Origin: Proteles cristata cristata
Taxonomy: Eukaryota > Chordata > Mammalia > Carnivora > Hyaenidae
Assembly: GCA_017311185.1 (NCBI GenBank)
Contig: JAESUZ010003091.1
Coordinates: 434,001 to 498,000 of the forward strand
Direction: 5' to 3'
DNA: 64,000 nucleotides
The stretch's first letter is position 1. Each line of letters starts with the position of its first letter. The notes below the pieces were generated by a model. That model saw nothing but the letters and a program-made list of their open reading frames with translations, was not told where the DNA came from and ran no database searches. The position numbers and the translations under genes are program-made. Positions 10,901 to 22,504 of this stretch are shown here, piece after piece.

Positions 10901-11696
10901 GCAGAAGGTACGACACCCCGGACTCAGGTTCATCCCAAAGGTGGGGGAAGCCCAGGGAGCCCTGAGCATCACAGAGGAAGCAGCTGGAAAGGGGAGTCGG
11001 CGTCTGGCAGGGGAGGGGGTGAGAGGAATGTTCCAGACAGAGGGATTGACAGGCTGAGGGCAGAGGGCAGGAACCGAAAGACGCGCACAACTGGTGGGAT
11101 TCTCAGGACCAAGGAGATGAGCAGGCGAGGATGAATCACGGGCCGGCGCCGTGGAGGGCAGGGCTGTGCCGTCCACGGCGAGTAGCTTGTTCCCGACTGC
11201 AGGGAAATCTGCGACTCCTCTCTAGTCACGTGACTCCCGAGTTGGCCTCCTTGTTATGAGTCTGCTTCATGACACCATCATCTTGTCCCCAACAGTGGCT
11301 CCCCTACTTGCTTTTTCTCTTTTCTGCTCCTCGGAAGTCCCTCAACATCACTGTCGCAAGGAATATAGCCTTCCCCTTGACTAACCCCAAGGCCCCTCGG
11401 CCCCTTCCCATCCCCCGTCCCCCAAGGATGGCTCCAAGATGAAGGATGTGACTGCAGGTCACCTGCCCTCACCATGTTGCCCTGACTCCTCATGGTCACA
11501 AAGTAGCTGCAGCGGTTCCATCTCCCACCCTCCCAGACACCAACACACCCAGGAAGAGCTGGGACGTTTCCCCTCAACAGCTCCTTCTAGAAGAGGAGAA
11601 AGTCCTTCCCAAAGGCGTCTCCACAGTCTTCCCCTCCGGTCCCATTCCGAGATCAATCACTGGCTAGAGGAGTGAGCCATCATGATCTCCCATCCC

Positions 11697-11697
11697 A

Positions 11698-11761
<64 letters not shown>
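11697..11761. repeat. (CA)n microsatellite
   Basis: About 32 uninterrupted CA units, long enough to be highly polymorphic. Confidence 0.97.
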
Positions 11762-11763
<2 letters not shown>

Positions 11764-12390
11764 GGAAGGAGCCCACAAGGCCCAGGACTGGTAACATTAG
11801 AAAGAGCCAGAGTGTTCTCAGTAAGAAGGTGAGGACAGCTATTGTCAGGAAGCAGCGGATCTCATCACTTCCTGTGAACGCTGCAATTTACTCACAAACC
11901 TACTTTCCCTCTCCAGGGCAAATCCATCCCCAAACACCCCTTTGCTGGGCGCCACGAACGCGTAACGCCCCATCCACCGGCTTCCCTCTGCAGCATCCCT
12001 CACGGGAGATCTGTGCAGGCCCCCAGCCTGGTCCTCCAGCCCCAGGGCACGCAGCCGCCTTGTGCCCAGACCACACATTCGTCTTCCAGAGAGTGATTCC
12101 AGACACCCGCAGCTCCCACTCTGCTGGTTTTCTCTTTGCAACATTGTTCTGCCGACAGTTTGGCAGAGATGGAGCCCTGATGCGTTTCCTGGCTTAGTTC
12201 CGCTAATACAGTGATTCAAGGGCCGAGCCTGACTGCATCCTCGATGGTGAAGGGAGGGATGGAACGTCCCCTTATTCAAGAAACAACTTTGGTGCTGGTT
12301 GGACAGGGATGCTCAGGGAGCCCAGAAGGATGTAGAAAAATGGGCATCTATCAGTTCTGAGTAGTGTCGTCCACCTGTACAGGCAGTGGT

Positions 12391-12427
12391 GTTATTATAT
12401 ATTATATATATATATTATATATATATA
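12391..12427. repeat. AT-rich low-complexity tract
   Basis: Imperfect (TA)n/(TATAT)n run: TTATATATTATATATATATA and similar. Confidence 0.85.
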
Positions 12428-12759
12428 AGCAGCCCTTATTTTTCTCTCCCCTGTCACACACCTCTCTCTCTTTCATCTATAATGAACTTGACTCACATGA
12501 GGGTAGTAAATACTCCAGACTAATCACTTTCTAATTACTCTACCACATGGCTGCGACGGGGGGAGGGGAGAGACATTCCCAAAAGGAAAACGAAGGTGCT
12601 GCTGGCAGAAGGAAAGCTGTGCAGACAAAGGGTAGCATGATTCTGAGCCTCTCAGCTGGCCTCATCTCCTGTCCATAGCCCTCCCCTCCCCCCAGCAGTA
12701 GCTCCAAGCCACACTGGACCTCTCTCCATTCCTGGAACCTGCCTTCCTCACACTCACCC

Positions 12760-13285
12760 CTGGACATTTGCACATCTTACAGTCCAGCCAACCTAACTCC
12801 TATGCATCTGCCAGGTCTTGGTTTAGATGCCACTTCCTCCAGGAAGCCTTCTGTGATCCTCAGTCTGGGTCACATAGATTTCCTATGAGCTCCCATATCC
12901 ATTTATACATATATTTAAATATATTTTTTTGAGCAGGGGAGGGGGAGAGAAAGAGAGAGAGGGAGAGAAAGAATCTCAAGCAGGCTCCACGCTCAGCGTG
13001 AAACCCAATGTGGGGCCCGAACCCACGAACCGTGAGAGCATGACCTGAGCCAAAATCAAGAGTCAGATGCTTAACCACTGAGCCACCCAGGTGCCCCTCC
13101 ATTTGTATTTTGTTTAACGAATATTCATTGGTCACCTCTTTTGTGCCAAGTTCTGCACCACTGTATTATTCCTGTCTGTATGTTCTGCTAGATCTTAAGC
13201 TCTAAGGGGTCAGCGTCTTGTGTATCTTTGTCATCAATATGTCTCGGTGACATGTAGCCAGTATGTGGAACACAGTCAAATTTTT
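12760..13285 (+). mobile_element. L2 3' region, interrupted by a SINE
   Basis: GATGCCACTTCCTCCAGGAAG then CCTTCTGTGATCCTC, and after the SINE TCTTAAGCTCTAAGGGGTCAG-type text (CTTAAGCTCTAAGGGGTC), follow the L2 3' consensus order. The SINE at 12914-13097 duplicates CCATTTATA/CCATTTGTA. Confidence 0.6.
12914..13097 (-). mobile_element. tRNA-Lys SINE, group B-like
   Basis: TTTTTTTGAGCAGGGGAGGG on the left, GAGCCACCCAGGTGCCCC at the right end, inserted in an L2 copy. The body lacks part of the usual GAGCCTGGAGCC segment. Confidence 0.88.
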
Positions 13286-13308
13286 GTTGGAAAAGACAGA
13301 GCATTTTA

Positions 13309-13541
13309 TTTTATTTATTTATTTATCTTTTTAATGTTTTTTATTTTATTTCTAGGAGAGAGAGAGAGACAGCGTGAGCAGGGGAGGGTCAGAGAGAGAG
13401 GGAGTCACAGACTGAAACAGGCTCCAGGCTCTGAGCTGGCAGTCAGCACAGAGCCCGACGCGGGGCTCGAACCCACGAACCGCGAGATCATGACCTAAGC
13501 GAAAGTCGGACGTTTAACCGACTAAGCCACCCAGGCGCCCC
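13309..13541 (-). mobile_element. tRNA-Lys SINE, group A
   Basis: Full length, ending GCCACCCAGGCGCCCC. Perfect 16-bp duplication AAGACAGAGCATTTTA at 13293-13308 and 13542-13557. Confidence 0.95.
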
Positions 13542-13552
13542 AAGACAGAGCA

Positions 13553-14010
13553 TTTTAAAAAATTGAAATGAAATTCACACATAACATGAAAGTAACCTTT
13601 TTTTTTTTTTAAGTTTATTTGTGTATTGTGAGAGAGAGAGAGCATGAGCAAGTGGGGGAGGGACAGGATGAGGGAGAGAGAGAATCCCAAGCAGGCTCCA
13701 TGCTGTCAGTGCAGAGCCTCACTCAGGGCTTGATCCCATGAGCCGGGAGATCGTGCCCTGAGCAGAAACCAGGAGTCGGATGCTTAACCGACAGAGCTCC
13801 CCCAGGCACCTCCACTTTAAAAGTGAACAATTCATTGGCATTTAGGGCAAATGTGCAACCACCATCTCTACCCAGCTCCATTCTCATCTCTGCCAAAGGA
13901 AACCTTGTACTCACAAAGCAGTCACTCCCCAATCCCTGCCCCCCAAGTTCCTGGCACCCCCTAATCTGCCACAAAAGAATTTTTAAAGAAACGAAAGCTG
14001 TCTGCCTTTG
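13553..14010 (-). mobile_element. L1 3' end fragment, interrupted by a SINE
   Basis: TTCACACATAACATGAAAGT, AAGTGAACAATTCATTGGC, CAACCACCATCTCTACCC and AAAGCAGTCACTCCCCAATC are the reverse complement of an L1 3' end. Decayed. Confidence 0.75.
13598..13811 (-). mobile_element. tRNA-Lys SINE, group B
   Basis: T11 tail on the left, head CCCAGGCACC on the right, with a diverged head (GAGCTCCCCCAGG). It splits the L1 relic. Confidence 0.88.
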
Positions 14011-14200
14011 GGTTGGACAAATAATGTACCTTTCTCTCTGAAGCTCAGTGGAAGTGTCGCTTTCAGCCAGGCTGTGCCCGCGTGAGGTGGGTGCACCCAG
14101 GAGCCCCGCCCAGTGCTGAGCCCCCGGAGACACGTGTGCACCCCAAGGCACACAGGCCCTTCTCTAGGGGGTGGATCTAGCTCCTCAAAACCTCACCCTG

Positions 14201-14426
14201 TGGGCGCCTGGGTGGCTTAGTCGGTTAAGCGTCCGACTTTCGCTTGGGTCATGATCTCGCAGTTCGTGGGTTCGAGCCCTGCGTCGGGCTCTGGGCAGAC
14301 TGCCAGCTCGGAGCCTGGAGCCTATTTCAGTCTGTGACTCCCTCTCTCTCTCTGACCCTCCCCTACTCACACTGTCTCTCTCTCTCTCCTAGAAATAAAT
14401 AAAATATTAAAAAAAAAAAACCAAAC
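14201..14426 (+). mobile_element. tRNA-Lys SINE, group A
   Basis: GGGCGCCTGGGTGGCTTAG through CTAGAAATAAATAAAATA. Duplication ACCTCACCCTG at 14190-14200 and 14427-14437. Confidence 0.94.
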
Positions 14427-14437
14427 ACCTCACCCTG

Positions 14438-15255
14438 AGCTGGAACTGGTCCTGTGTGGTCAGCGAGTCTGGTCACAGGGGCAGCTTTCTGGAGGCAGCT
14501 GAGCCTTGAGTGCGTGGGCGAGGAATCTGTGGCGAGGGAGCGTCCCTGGGGGAGGGGGTGAGGCTGGTGGGTGTGGGCGGGGGAGGCTGCCAAGGGGGGT
14601 GAGGAGCACTCTGCCCAGTGGCCCCACCACAGTGGAAGGGGCAGAGCCCGGGCCTTGGGACCTGCCCTCCGCCCTTGTGAGGGAGCCAGCCGGGCTCCCC
14701 ACGGCCCCCTGGGGGGAGCGGGGTTGGTAGGTGCAGGATGGGGCGGCCTGGCCACAGCGCTGCGGGTCAAATGGATCTGTCGGGAGAAGGTCTGCTTCCC
14801 GGGACCTATTTCCCTGGTGCTGAGAAGCCAGGCACCCACCAGAGTCCCCGGGTCTCCTGCCGTGCTTCTGACGCCCGAGTTGTCGCTGCTCATCTTCTGG
14901 CCCATCGCCCTCCCCCAGCGGTCTGGCTGTAGGTCACTTCTGGGGAACTGTGGGGAGCACCTGAGCAAGGTGGACGAGGAGAAAGGAGAACCTGGGGGGG
15001 AGGGTGCCCTTACATCTCTTCTGGAAGAGGTGGGGGCCCAAAGGAGGACCAGTGGACGGAGATGACAAGTCTGCAGCCCGCCCGGGTCTGGGCCTCCACC
15101 AGCCTCTCGGCAGTCCGGACTCCTCTGTGGGCACCACACCCTCCCGCGGAGCAGCCCCCCCAGAGACTCTCGTATAAACAGGGTCCTGTTCTACGCCCCC
15201 TCGGTGTCCCTCCATGGTGTCACTCAGTGGTGTGTCTTCCCATGTCACACACATT
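14438..15255. other. Intergenic, GC-rich, no gene seen
   Basis: GC-rich unique sequence. The longest frame here is on the minus strand (258 codons) but runs into the SINE at its end and has no domain. Plus-strand frames overlap it in parallel, typical of GC-rich non-coding DNA. Confidence 0.55.
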
Positions 15256-15257
15256 TT

Positions 15258-15605
15258 CTGTAGCTCCTGTAACAAATTACCACAAATCTCATGGCTTTAA
15301 ACAACACGGATTTGGGGCTCCTGGGTGGCTCAGTCGGTTAAGTGTTCGACTTTGGCTCAGGTCACAGTCTCACGGTTCATGAGTTTGAGTCCCGCATCAG
15401 GCTCTGTGTTCACAGCTCGGAGCCTGGAGCCTGCTTCGGATTCTCTCTCTCCCTCTCTCTGCCCCTCCCCTGCTCTCTCTCTCTCTCTCAAAAATAAATA
15501 AGAAACATTTTTAAGAAGTAAAATAAACAACACGGACTTATTCCCTGTCCATTCTGGAAGTCAGAAATCCGAAATTATGTCACAGGAGTAAAATCAGGAT
15601 GCCAG
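15258..15605 (-). mobile_element. MLT1-type LTR fragment, interrupted by a SINE
   Basis: TAGCTCCTGTAACAAATTACC and TGGAAGTCAGAAATCCGAAA (first 20 bases of each: TAGCTCCTGTAACAAATTAC) match the reversed 3' part of MLT1. The SINE at 15311-15523 splits it. Confidence 0.65.
15311..15523 (+). mobile_element. tRNA-Lys SINE, group B
   Basis: TTTGGGGCTCCTGGGTGGC head to CAAAAATAAATAAGAAAC tail. Duplication TAAACAACACGGA at 15298-15310 and 15524-15536. Confidence 0.94.
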
Positions 15606-15639
15606 CAGGAGATTCCTTCTGGAGTCTCTAGGTGAGTGT

Positions 15640-16255
15640 AGTGGATTGGATGGTGGTTCCCGAAAGATATGTCCCTGTCTGAACCCCAGGAACCTTCGCA
15701 TCGAACCGTGTATGGCAGAAGAGTGAACAGCAGCACCTTTTATGGAAACGTATGTGATTGAGTTAAGGACCTTGAGAGAAGCAGCTGCTCTTGGATTTTC
15801 AGAATAGGCCTTGAGTGCAATCCCATGTATCCTTATAATGTTTATTTCCTGAGAGAGAGTGGGGAAGGGGGAGAGAGAGACAGAGACACAGAATCTGAGG
15901 CAGGCTCTAGGCTCCGAGCCGTCAGCACAGAGCCCGACAGGTGGCTCGAACTCACAAGCGGTGAGATCGTGACCTGAGCCGAAGTCGGATGCCCAACCAA
16001 CGGGGCCCCCCAGGTGCCCCCTGTGTATCCTTATGAGAGACACACACACAGGAAGACACAGAGAATGGAGGAAGCAATGCTACCACACAGGCAGAGACTG
16101 GGACAGTGTGGCTGTCAGGCGGTGTCCACGATGCCCAGAAGTGGGAAGCAGCAGAAAACAGAAGCCTCCAGAACCATAAGAGAACAAATTTCTATTGTTT
16201 GAAGCCATAGAATTTGAGGTAATTTGTTACAGCCGCCCCAGGAACCGAACACCGT
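15640..16255 (+). mobile_element. MLT1-type LTR, interrupted by a SINE
   Basis: GTGGATTGGATGGTGGTTCC, AACCCCAGGAACCTTCGCAT, GAGTTAAGGACCTTGAGA, TGTATCCTTATGAGAGAC, CAGAAGCCTCCAGAACCATA and GAGGTAATTTGTTACAGCC follow MLT1 order. Ancient MaLR LTR. Confidence 0.75.
15837..16023 (-). mobile_element. tRNA-Lys SINE, group B
   Basis: Ends GGCCCCCCAGGTGCCCC. Perfect duplication TGTATCCTTAT at 15826-15836 and 16024-16034, inserted in the MLT1 LTR. Confidence 0.93.
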
Positions 16256-17659
16256 AAGAATCTGTTCTTGCCTCTTGTAGCTTCTAGAGGCCGCCTGCAT
16301 CCCTAGGCTTATGTCTCTCTCCTCCGTCCTCACAGCCGGTGGCCCAGCACCTTCTCTCTCCGGCCTGCCCTTCCTCTCATAAGGATCTCTGTGATCACAA
16401 GGAGCCCACCTGGGGAATCTAGAAGAATCTCCTCATCTCTAGATGCTCAGCTTGGTCTCCTCTGTGAAGTTCCTTTTAATGTGTAATAAACCATCAGGTT
16501 CTGGGGAGGAGGATGTGGCCATCTCAGGAGTCTCTGCGGGCATAATTCTGTCAACCGTACTCAAGTCCCTGGATTCAAGGTGCTTTCCAAGCAGGAGTCA
16601 CAGGTAGGATCTGACAGTCCCCCTAAACCTGCAGAAAGATTGAGCAGACTGCGCATGCCTGCTTCTCTTCCCGCCCTAAGACTTGGTCGCCTCCCTGCAG
16701 CGCCTGTCTGGGAAGGCACCTGGGTCCCCTCTGGGTTGGGTGGCAGGGATGCTCATGGCTCTTCAAACCCTCCAGCGGCTCCCCCCAGATCCCTGGAGCC
16801 ACAGTCCTAAGAGTCCATTCTCCTTGGCTCCTTCGCTTCCGTCTTCTCCCCTCCCCCCACCCTCACTATTCAATTCCCCCCAAAGTCCAGCTACCCCGCA
16901 GGGTCCACACCCCTGCCTTACCACGGTGGGGCCAGGCTTCCACAAAGCTCACTCAGAACCACTTCCGGGCGTGGCACCTAGTGAGGGCATAAGTGGCCCG
17001 TTGTCCTTGCAATAGTCCAAGACAGAACGAGCAACATACCCCTTGTCACCTTAGGCGACACTCAGCTGGAGTTAGAGCGATAACCAGTGAACAAGAGATT
17101 CCGGCTCAGCGGCAAGCCCGGCCTTCTCTGAAGCTCCTATGTTGTTTCTAAACACCCAGGCCACCCACTGTCTATGTCACACGCTGTTGCCTGACCAGCG
17201 TCCAAAGCGTCGGGCCACCTGTATCCTAATCTGGTTTCAGCCGCCAGCCAGCGTGGTCAAGAAAGGCTGGGGTCTTCCAAGCCCCGCCCAGCCCGTCATG
17301 AGTGTTAATTGGTCCAAAGTCATCACGGTGACTACTCTTGGCAAATGACTGCTCAGGCAAGGGCTGGTGCAGCAGCTCCAGCCAATCAACATGCAGAGGT
17401 GGCCTGCGGAGCCCAAGGGGACTGGGCCGCGGGACTTAACAGCCTTGCACCCCCAGGCTTGCACGTTGTCTGCCTTCAGGAGCTGGGCTGTATTTCCCAT
17501 GGCGAGCACCTCCCTGGGTCTGCGATCTGCAGGTGGCTTCCGCTCTCCTTTGCTCTGTCACCGCCCCACCTGTGGCCTCCAGGGTCCCGTTGGCTATGTG
17601 TGTCTCCCAGCAGCTGTTACTCCTCATCCTCACCCCCCACCCCATGTTTGCTTTGACAT
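16256..17659. other. Intergenic, no gene seen
   Basis: Unique sequence. 17240-17420 (GTTAATTGGTCCAAAGTCATC region) is non-repetitive and might be conserved, but nothing identifies it. Confidence 0.5.
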
Positions 17660-17841
17660 CACAGTTCTCTCTCTCTCTTAGAGAGAGCGGGGAAGGGGGC
17701 AGAGGGAGGGAGAGAGAATCCCAAGCAGGTTCCATGTGCAGCGCAGAGCCTGACTCAAGGCTCAGTCTCAGCACCCTGGGATCAGGACCAGAGAGACCCC
17801 AAGAGACAGATGCTCAACCAAATGAGCCACCCAGGTGCCCC
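17660..17841 (-). mobile_element. tRNA-Lys SINE, diverged
   Basis: TTAGAGAGAGCGGGGAAGGG body and ATGAGCCACCCAGGTGCCCC head on the reverse strand, with a rearranged B-box region. Older copy. Confidence 0.8.
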
Positions 17842-18950
17842 CCACCCCTCTTTTTTTTTTTACTCCAACTGTGGGGGAAGCCAGTGAAGTGTCAGGTGTA
17901 TACACCAAGCACGAAATAGTTATGCTTGGGCTACTGCCAGAGGAGGGCGGATAGGGGGGTGTTGAACTTGGAGTTGATGGCACCTTGCACAAGAGGAAGA
18001 ACTTTTTTAGCCGTCACTCAACTGGAAAGTCAAGGTGGTCCATGAAGCCCCTCCTGTGGCTGGGAGTGTGTGGAGACAAAGCAAAGAACCCACCACCACG
18101 CCCCCCTGCCTCCCCACCCCATATCACTGGAAGCCTGGGGGAGAGGAAACATTTCCTGCGCTCACCCAGATGGGCCTCGGGAGAGCACCCCAGAGCATCA
18201 GAAGTACAGCGATAGGACTCTGCAGACAGGGACGTTTGGATTGTAAAAAAAAAAATCGGTGCCAGAAGGCTAAGGATCTGCTCTGTGCTTAATGTGACCA
18301 GTCAAGGGTAGAGAGGAGGCATTGCGAATAACCCAGGACCAGGAGAACTGCATGGAGCCTCTAGACAGCCAGGCATTTTCACAGTCTCCATTTCGAACCA
18401 CCTACCTTGACTCTCCTTTCCGGCCTCTCAATACCTATTTGTTCTGCCCTCAGCAGCCTGGTCTTCTTGGTACCGGCTCTGCGTGCAGGATTTTGGCCCC
18501 TCAGGCTCCTGCCTGAGGAACTGACGGAACGTTGCTGCATCTGATCCACGGGGCACCCACTAACAGTCATCGGTACACCAGTGTCCAATGGATCTCCCGG
18601 AGGGCTCGCTTGTATTGACCATGCAAAGCTCTAGGAGACGGAAAGAGGCCAAGGCCCTTTCCCTTCTCTGACGCTCCGGTCTGGTTGTTTTTTTAAATCA
18701 AGAAATATCAAAACAAGACTTCTAAACTATGGCATATTTTAAATTTTATATTTATTAAATTATTACCCCCAACGCACACACGCACAAGCAATGAAATATT
18801 TTCCTTCTCTGCCCAAAAAGTAGAACAACTGATGTTATTTTGAGCGATGCAAAATGTCAGAACTTTTGCAGCAAATATTACATCCATGTTGCATTTCTGG
18901 GAAGATGGAATATTGTACTAGCTGTGACTTAATGATAGCTCTGTGTCACT
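17842..18950. other. Intergenic, no gene seen
   Basis: 17842-18680 is unique and unremarkable. 18690-18950 shifts abruptly to AT-rich, non-repetitive sequence (ATTTTAAATTTTATATTTAT, GCAATGAAATATTTTCC) between GC-rich flanks. This could be a conserved regulatory element or just an old repeat. Confidence 0.45.
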
Positions 18951-19630
18951 GTGTATTAGCTTTCCGCGGCTGCTACAACAAATTACCACAGGCATGGTGG
19001 CTTAATTCAGCAGAATCAATTCTCCCTCTCGCTCTGGAGGCCAGAAGTCTGAAATCAGTTTTTACTGGGCAAGGATCTTGGGGAGAATCCATTCATCATC
19101 TCTTCCGGCTGCTACTGGTTTCCAGCTCCCCAGCAGCACCGCCCCAAAATCTGCCTCCATCTACCCAAGTCCTCTTCTTTTTTTTTTTTTAATATTTTTT
19201 AAAAAATTTATTTCTAGGAGAGAGAAAGAGAGAGACAGCATGAGCAGGGGAGGGTCAGAGAGAGAGGGAGACACAGACTCGAAACAGGCTCCAGGCTCTG
19301 AGCTGGCAGTCAGCACAGAGCCCGACGCGGGGCTCGAACCCACGAACCGCGAGATCATGACCTAAGCGAAAGTCGGACGCTTAACCGACTAAGCCACCCA
19401 GGCGCCCCCACAAGTCCTCTTCTTGGGTAACATCCCTCGCTGTCTCGAGCTGATGGGAATACTTGTGCTGGTGTTTAGGGCCCACCAAGATAATTCAGGA
19501 TAATCTCCCCATCTCAAAATAGCTTAATCACGTTTCGTGCCTTAGAAGGGAACATCAACATGTCCCAAGGATTAGGACTGGGTTTCTCTGGGAACCTTCA
19601 TTCAGCCCACCACGCACGGGTGAACTACAG
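18951..19630 (-). mobile_element. MLT1-type LTR, interrupted by a SINE
   Basis: GTATTAGCTTTCCGCGGCTG, ACAAATTACCACAGGCATGG, TCTGGAGGCCAGAAGTCTGA and, after the SINE, AGGGCCCACCAAGATAATTC are reversed MLT1 landmarks. Confidence 0.75.
19180..19410 (-). mobile_element. tRNA-Lys SINE, group A
   Basis: Ends GCCACCCAGGCGCCCC. Perfect 14-bp duplication CAAGTCCTCTTCTT at 19166-19179 and 19411-19424, in the MLT1 LTR. Confidence 0.95.
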
Positions 19631-19648
19631 ACTTCAATCTTTTAACCA

Positions 19649-19843
19649 GGGGCGCCTGGGTGGCTCGGTTGGTTAAGCAGCTCAGGTCATGATCTCACAG
19701 TTTGTGGGTTCGAGCCCCGTGTCGGGCTCCTGTGCTGACAGCTCGGAGCCTGGAACCTGCTTTGGGTTCTGTGTCTCCTCCTCTCTCTGCCCCTCCCCTG
19801 CTCACGCTCTGTCTCTCTGTCTCTCAAAAATAAACATTAAAAA
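19649..19843 (+). mobile_element. tRNA-Lys SINE, group B, head deletion
   Basis: GGGGCGCCTGGGTGGCTCGG head, but the usual segment between GGTTAAG and GCTCAGG (cgtccgacttcg) is missing. Tail CAAAAATAAACATTAAA. Confidence 0.9.
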
Positions 19844-20274
19844 CATCATACACTAGGACAGTGCCAGGCACAAATAAGCACGGGACTTGTAGACGTTATT
19901 CATTCATGCAGGTGCTGTGGTCCAGGAACCGAGCATCAATTCAAGTCTGTGCAGGAAACTTCCAGTCCCACCAGTGCCTCTCCGCCTCTGCATGGACAAC
20001 CTTGCTTAGAGAGAGCACCCAAAATCTTCATGTGAGGCCTTCTGAAAAATATGAAGGCCCAGTAAGTGGCAGTCCACCAACCCCACCCCAGGATTGTTCA
20101 GTGGTAGGGCCAGTGGCCGGGGTCTCCATTGAGGGGCCTCCACTTCCCCAGGCAGGAAGTCCATTGGCAGCCCCACTCCCATCTTCATCCAAAACTTGAT
20201 GCTTCAAGAGCCCACATAGTTGTCCAAAGGAGGCCTATCTTATTATTCTTACTGTGCCATTTATCTAACATAAG

Positions 20275-20650
20275 TGCCATCATTTTAGCCATTTAAAAGA
20301 CAGACAGATCAGTGGCATCAAGGACATTCACGGTGTTGTGCAATGATCATCATTAGCTGGACCCACTCACTCCCGTACCCCCAGCCCCCGGCAACCCCAA
20401 TCTGCTTTCTGTCTCTCTGGATTTGCCTACTCTGGATATTTCTTATTGTTGGTCATTTGTGTCTGGCCTCTTTCACTTTCAAGGTTTTCCCTTTTCAAGG
20501 CTCATCCATACTGTGGCGCATATCAGTGTTTCCTCCTTTTCGTGGCTGAATAATATTCTATTGTTTGTATAGACTACACGTGGTTTATCTGTTCAGCAAT
20601 CGATGGACATCCGGGTTGTTCTCTACATTTGGCTCTTTCTGACTGGAACC
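20275..20650 (-). mobile_element. L1 3' end fragment
   Basis: GGCAACCCCAATCTGCTTTC, TGGATTTGCCTACTCTGGAT, GGCTGAATAATATTCTATTG and GATGGACATCCGGGTTG are the reverse complement of L1 ORF2-3'UTR. Decayed, no ORF. Confidence 0.75.
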
Positions 20651-21693
20651 CCAGAGCTCCGCTAGACCCTCCACTCATCACCCCTGAGCAGGCCAGTCCT
20701 GTCGAACTTCTATGCCAAACAGGGCTTCACCTTGATCCAACATGAAGAATGTGTCCATGATAAGCGGGGGTCCTTGATGAAACTCACACCTGCCTTTCCG
20801 TCTCCCCAGTCCCTCCTTCAGGGGACAACCATCCTTCCTCTGACCCTGTGGTTCCAGTGGGGTGTCCGTGCCTTCCCAGAGTCCTGACCCAGAAGTCCGA
20901 AGCTCTTACTGTTTCCCAGAAGTGGAGGAACCAAGTCCGCAGGGCGAGAGAACAAACCACACGGGGAGAGAGAAGCAGAGCTGAGAGATGAGGGTCCTGG
21001 GGAGCGGGACGGTCCCAGAAGCCACTGTGCCTGAGTGCCAGGCTTTCCTGCCATTTGTTGCTTGATTCCGGTAAAGTCCCCTTTCTGCTTAAGCTGCTTC
21101 ATCCTCGATTTCTGCCACTTTGACCCCAAAGGATCCTGGGACATCCTCAGCCCTCTGCCGCCCAAGGCTTGGTGCTCCCTGAAGTGGAGAAGATGGAGAA
21201 CTCCACCTTTGCCCAGACTACTGTCACCTCGATGTCATGACTCTGTGGGATGCCAGGCGTTTTGCTGCACTTTGAACGTGCAGGAGGAACTGCGTGGAGC
21301 TCAAATCTTCATAAGACGCCAGTGGGGGAGGGGGAGGCATGCACAGCCTCGTTAGGACCTTGGAGGTCAAGAGCGCAAGAAGGTTTTCCAGCTCTTCCTT
21401 GGACAGTTAGGCAGCTGGGAATCAAGCTTCAACCCGTGGGATGCCTCTACCCACCCTCCTCCTATTATTTAATGGGTAACAAATGGGATCCTGGAGCGGG
21501 TCACTGTGGACCAGGAGAATGCCCCTGGATGCTGCCCAGTGTGGCCAGGGCAGTGTCAGGGTCCTCTGGCCCATGTTTCCCAAATGTAGACCTTCCAGGC
21601 CTCGCTGTGCCTAGCCCAGGCCTCCCCAGCAGCAACCCTCCCCAGTTGTGAAATCAGAAAGTGTCTGCCTTCCCTTTAAAGGTGAGGAATGCA
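20651..21693. other. Intergenic, no gene seen
   Basis: Unique sequence without exon signals. Short overlapping frames only. Confidence 0.5.
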
Positions 21694-21888
21694 GGGGCAC
21701 CTGGGTGGCTCAGTCTGTTGAGAGTCCGACTTCGGCTCAGTCATGATCTCACAGTTCATGGGTTTGAGCCCCGCGTCGGGCTCTGTGCTGTCAACGCAGA
21801 GCTCACTGAGAATCTTCTGTCTCCCTCTCTCTGCCCCGCCCAAGCATATACTCTCTCCCTCTCTCTCTTTCAAGACAAAAAATTTTAG
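21694..21888 (+). mobile_element. tRNA-Lys SINE, group B
   Basis: GGGGCACCTGGGTGGCTCAG head, GGTTTGAGCCC B-box, tail TTTCAAGACAAAAAATTTTAG. Diverged body. Confidence 0.88.
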
Positions 21889-22171
21889 AAAACTTAAAAA
21901 GATGAGAAGAAGTGCAGAATGACAATGATAGAAATTTCTTTTGTTTGGTCTTCTTTAAAAGGGAACAAAGGACGAAGCAATTTCCTTGGCATTCCCCCAA
22001 AAACAAGTATCGAGGTTATTAAAATAGCTTACTTTGTGCTAATGAGAAAAGCTGGAGAATAGCAATGAACTCATAGACTCCACAGAGCCCGGATTAACCC
22101 GACTCATCAGGCAAAGGTCCCAAGTACAGCTAAAGAAGACTCTTCTCTGGCTTCCATCACAAAAGACTTTG

Positions 22172-22402
22172 TCTGGGGGGGAGGGGGGGCACCTGGGTGG
22201 CTCAGCTGGTGGAGCGCCTTGATCTTGGCTCAGATCATGATCTCTCAGTTCATCAGTTTGAGCCCCACATCGGGCTCGCTCGCTGCTGTCAGCCTGTCAG
22301 CACAGAACCCGCTTCAGATCCATTGTCCCCTTCTTTCTCTGCCCCTCTCCAGCTGGCACATGCGTGCTCTCTCTCTCTCTCTCAAAATAAATAAAACACA
22401 AT
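22172..22402 (+). mobile_element. tRNA-Lys SINE, group B
   Basis: Head GGCACCTGGGTGGCTCAGC after a G-rich 5' stretch. Duplication AAAAGACTTTG at 22161-22171 and 22403-22413. Confidence 0.92.
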
Positions 22403-22504
22403 AAAAGACTTTGATGGTTGTCCTGCCGCTCCATTTTCAAGATGAGAATTTCCTTGTCATTTTTTGTCTAGGGACTGCTTTTCCTTTATAGATATAATTC
22501 TTAA

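Larger units (their letters stand above)
10901..12740. other. Intergenic, no gene seen
   Basis: Unique sequence with a long CA microsatellite (11697-11761) and an AT-dinucleotide stretch (12391-12427). Frames of up to 171 codons cross the CA tract or lack any domain. Confidence 0.55.

Noticed and set aside
14363..15139. 258-codon minus-strand frame
   Set aside because: Its C-terminal end is SINE sequence and the rest is Pro/Arg/Gly-rich without a domain.
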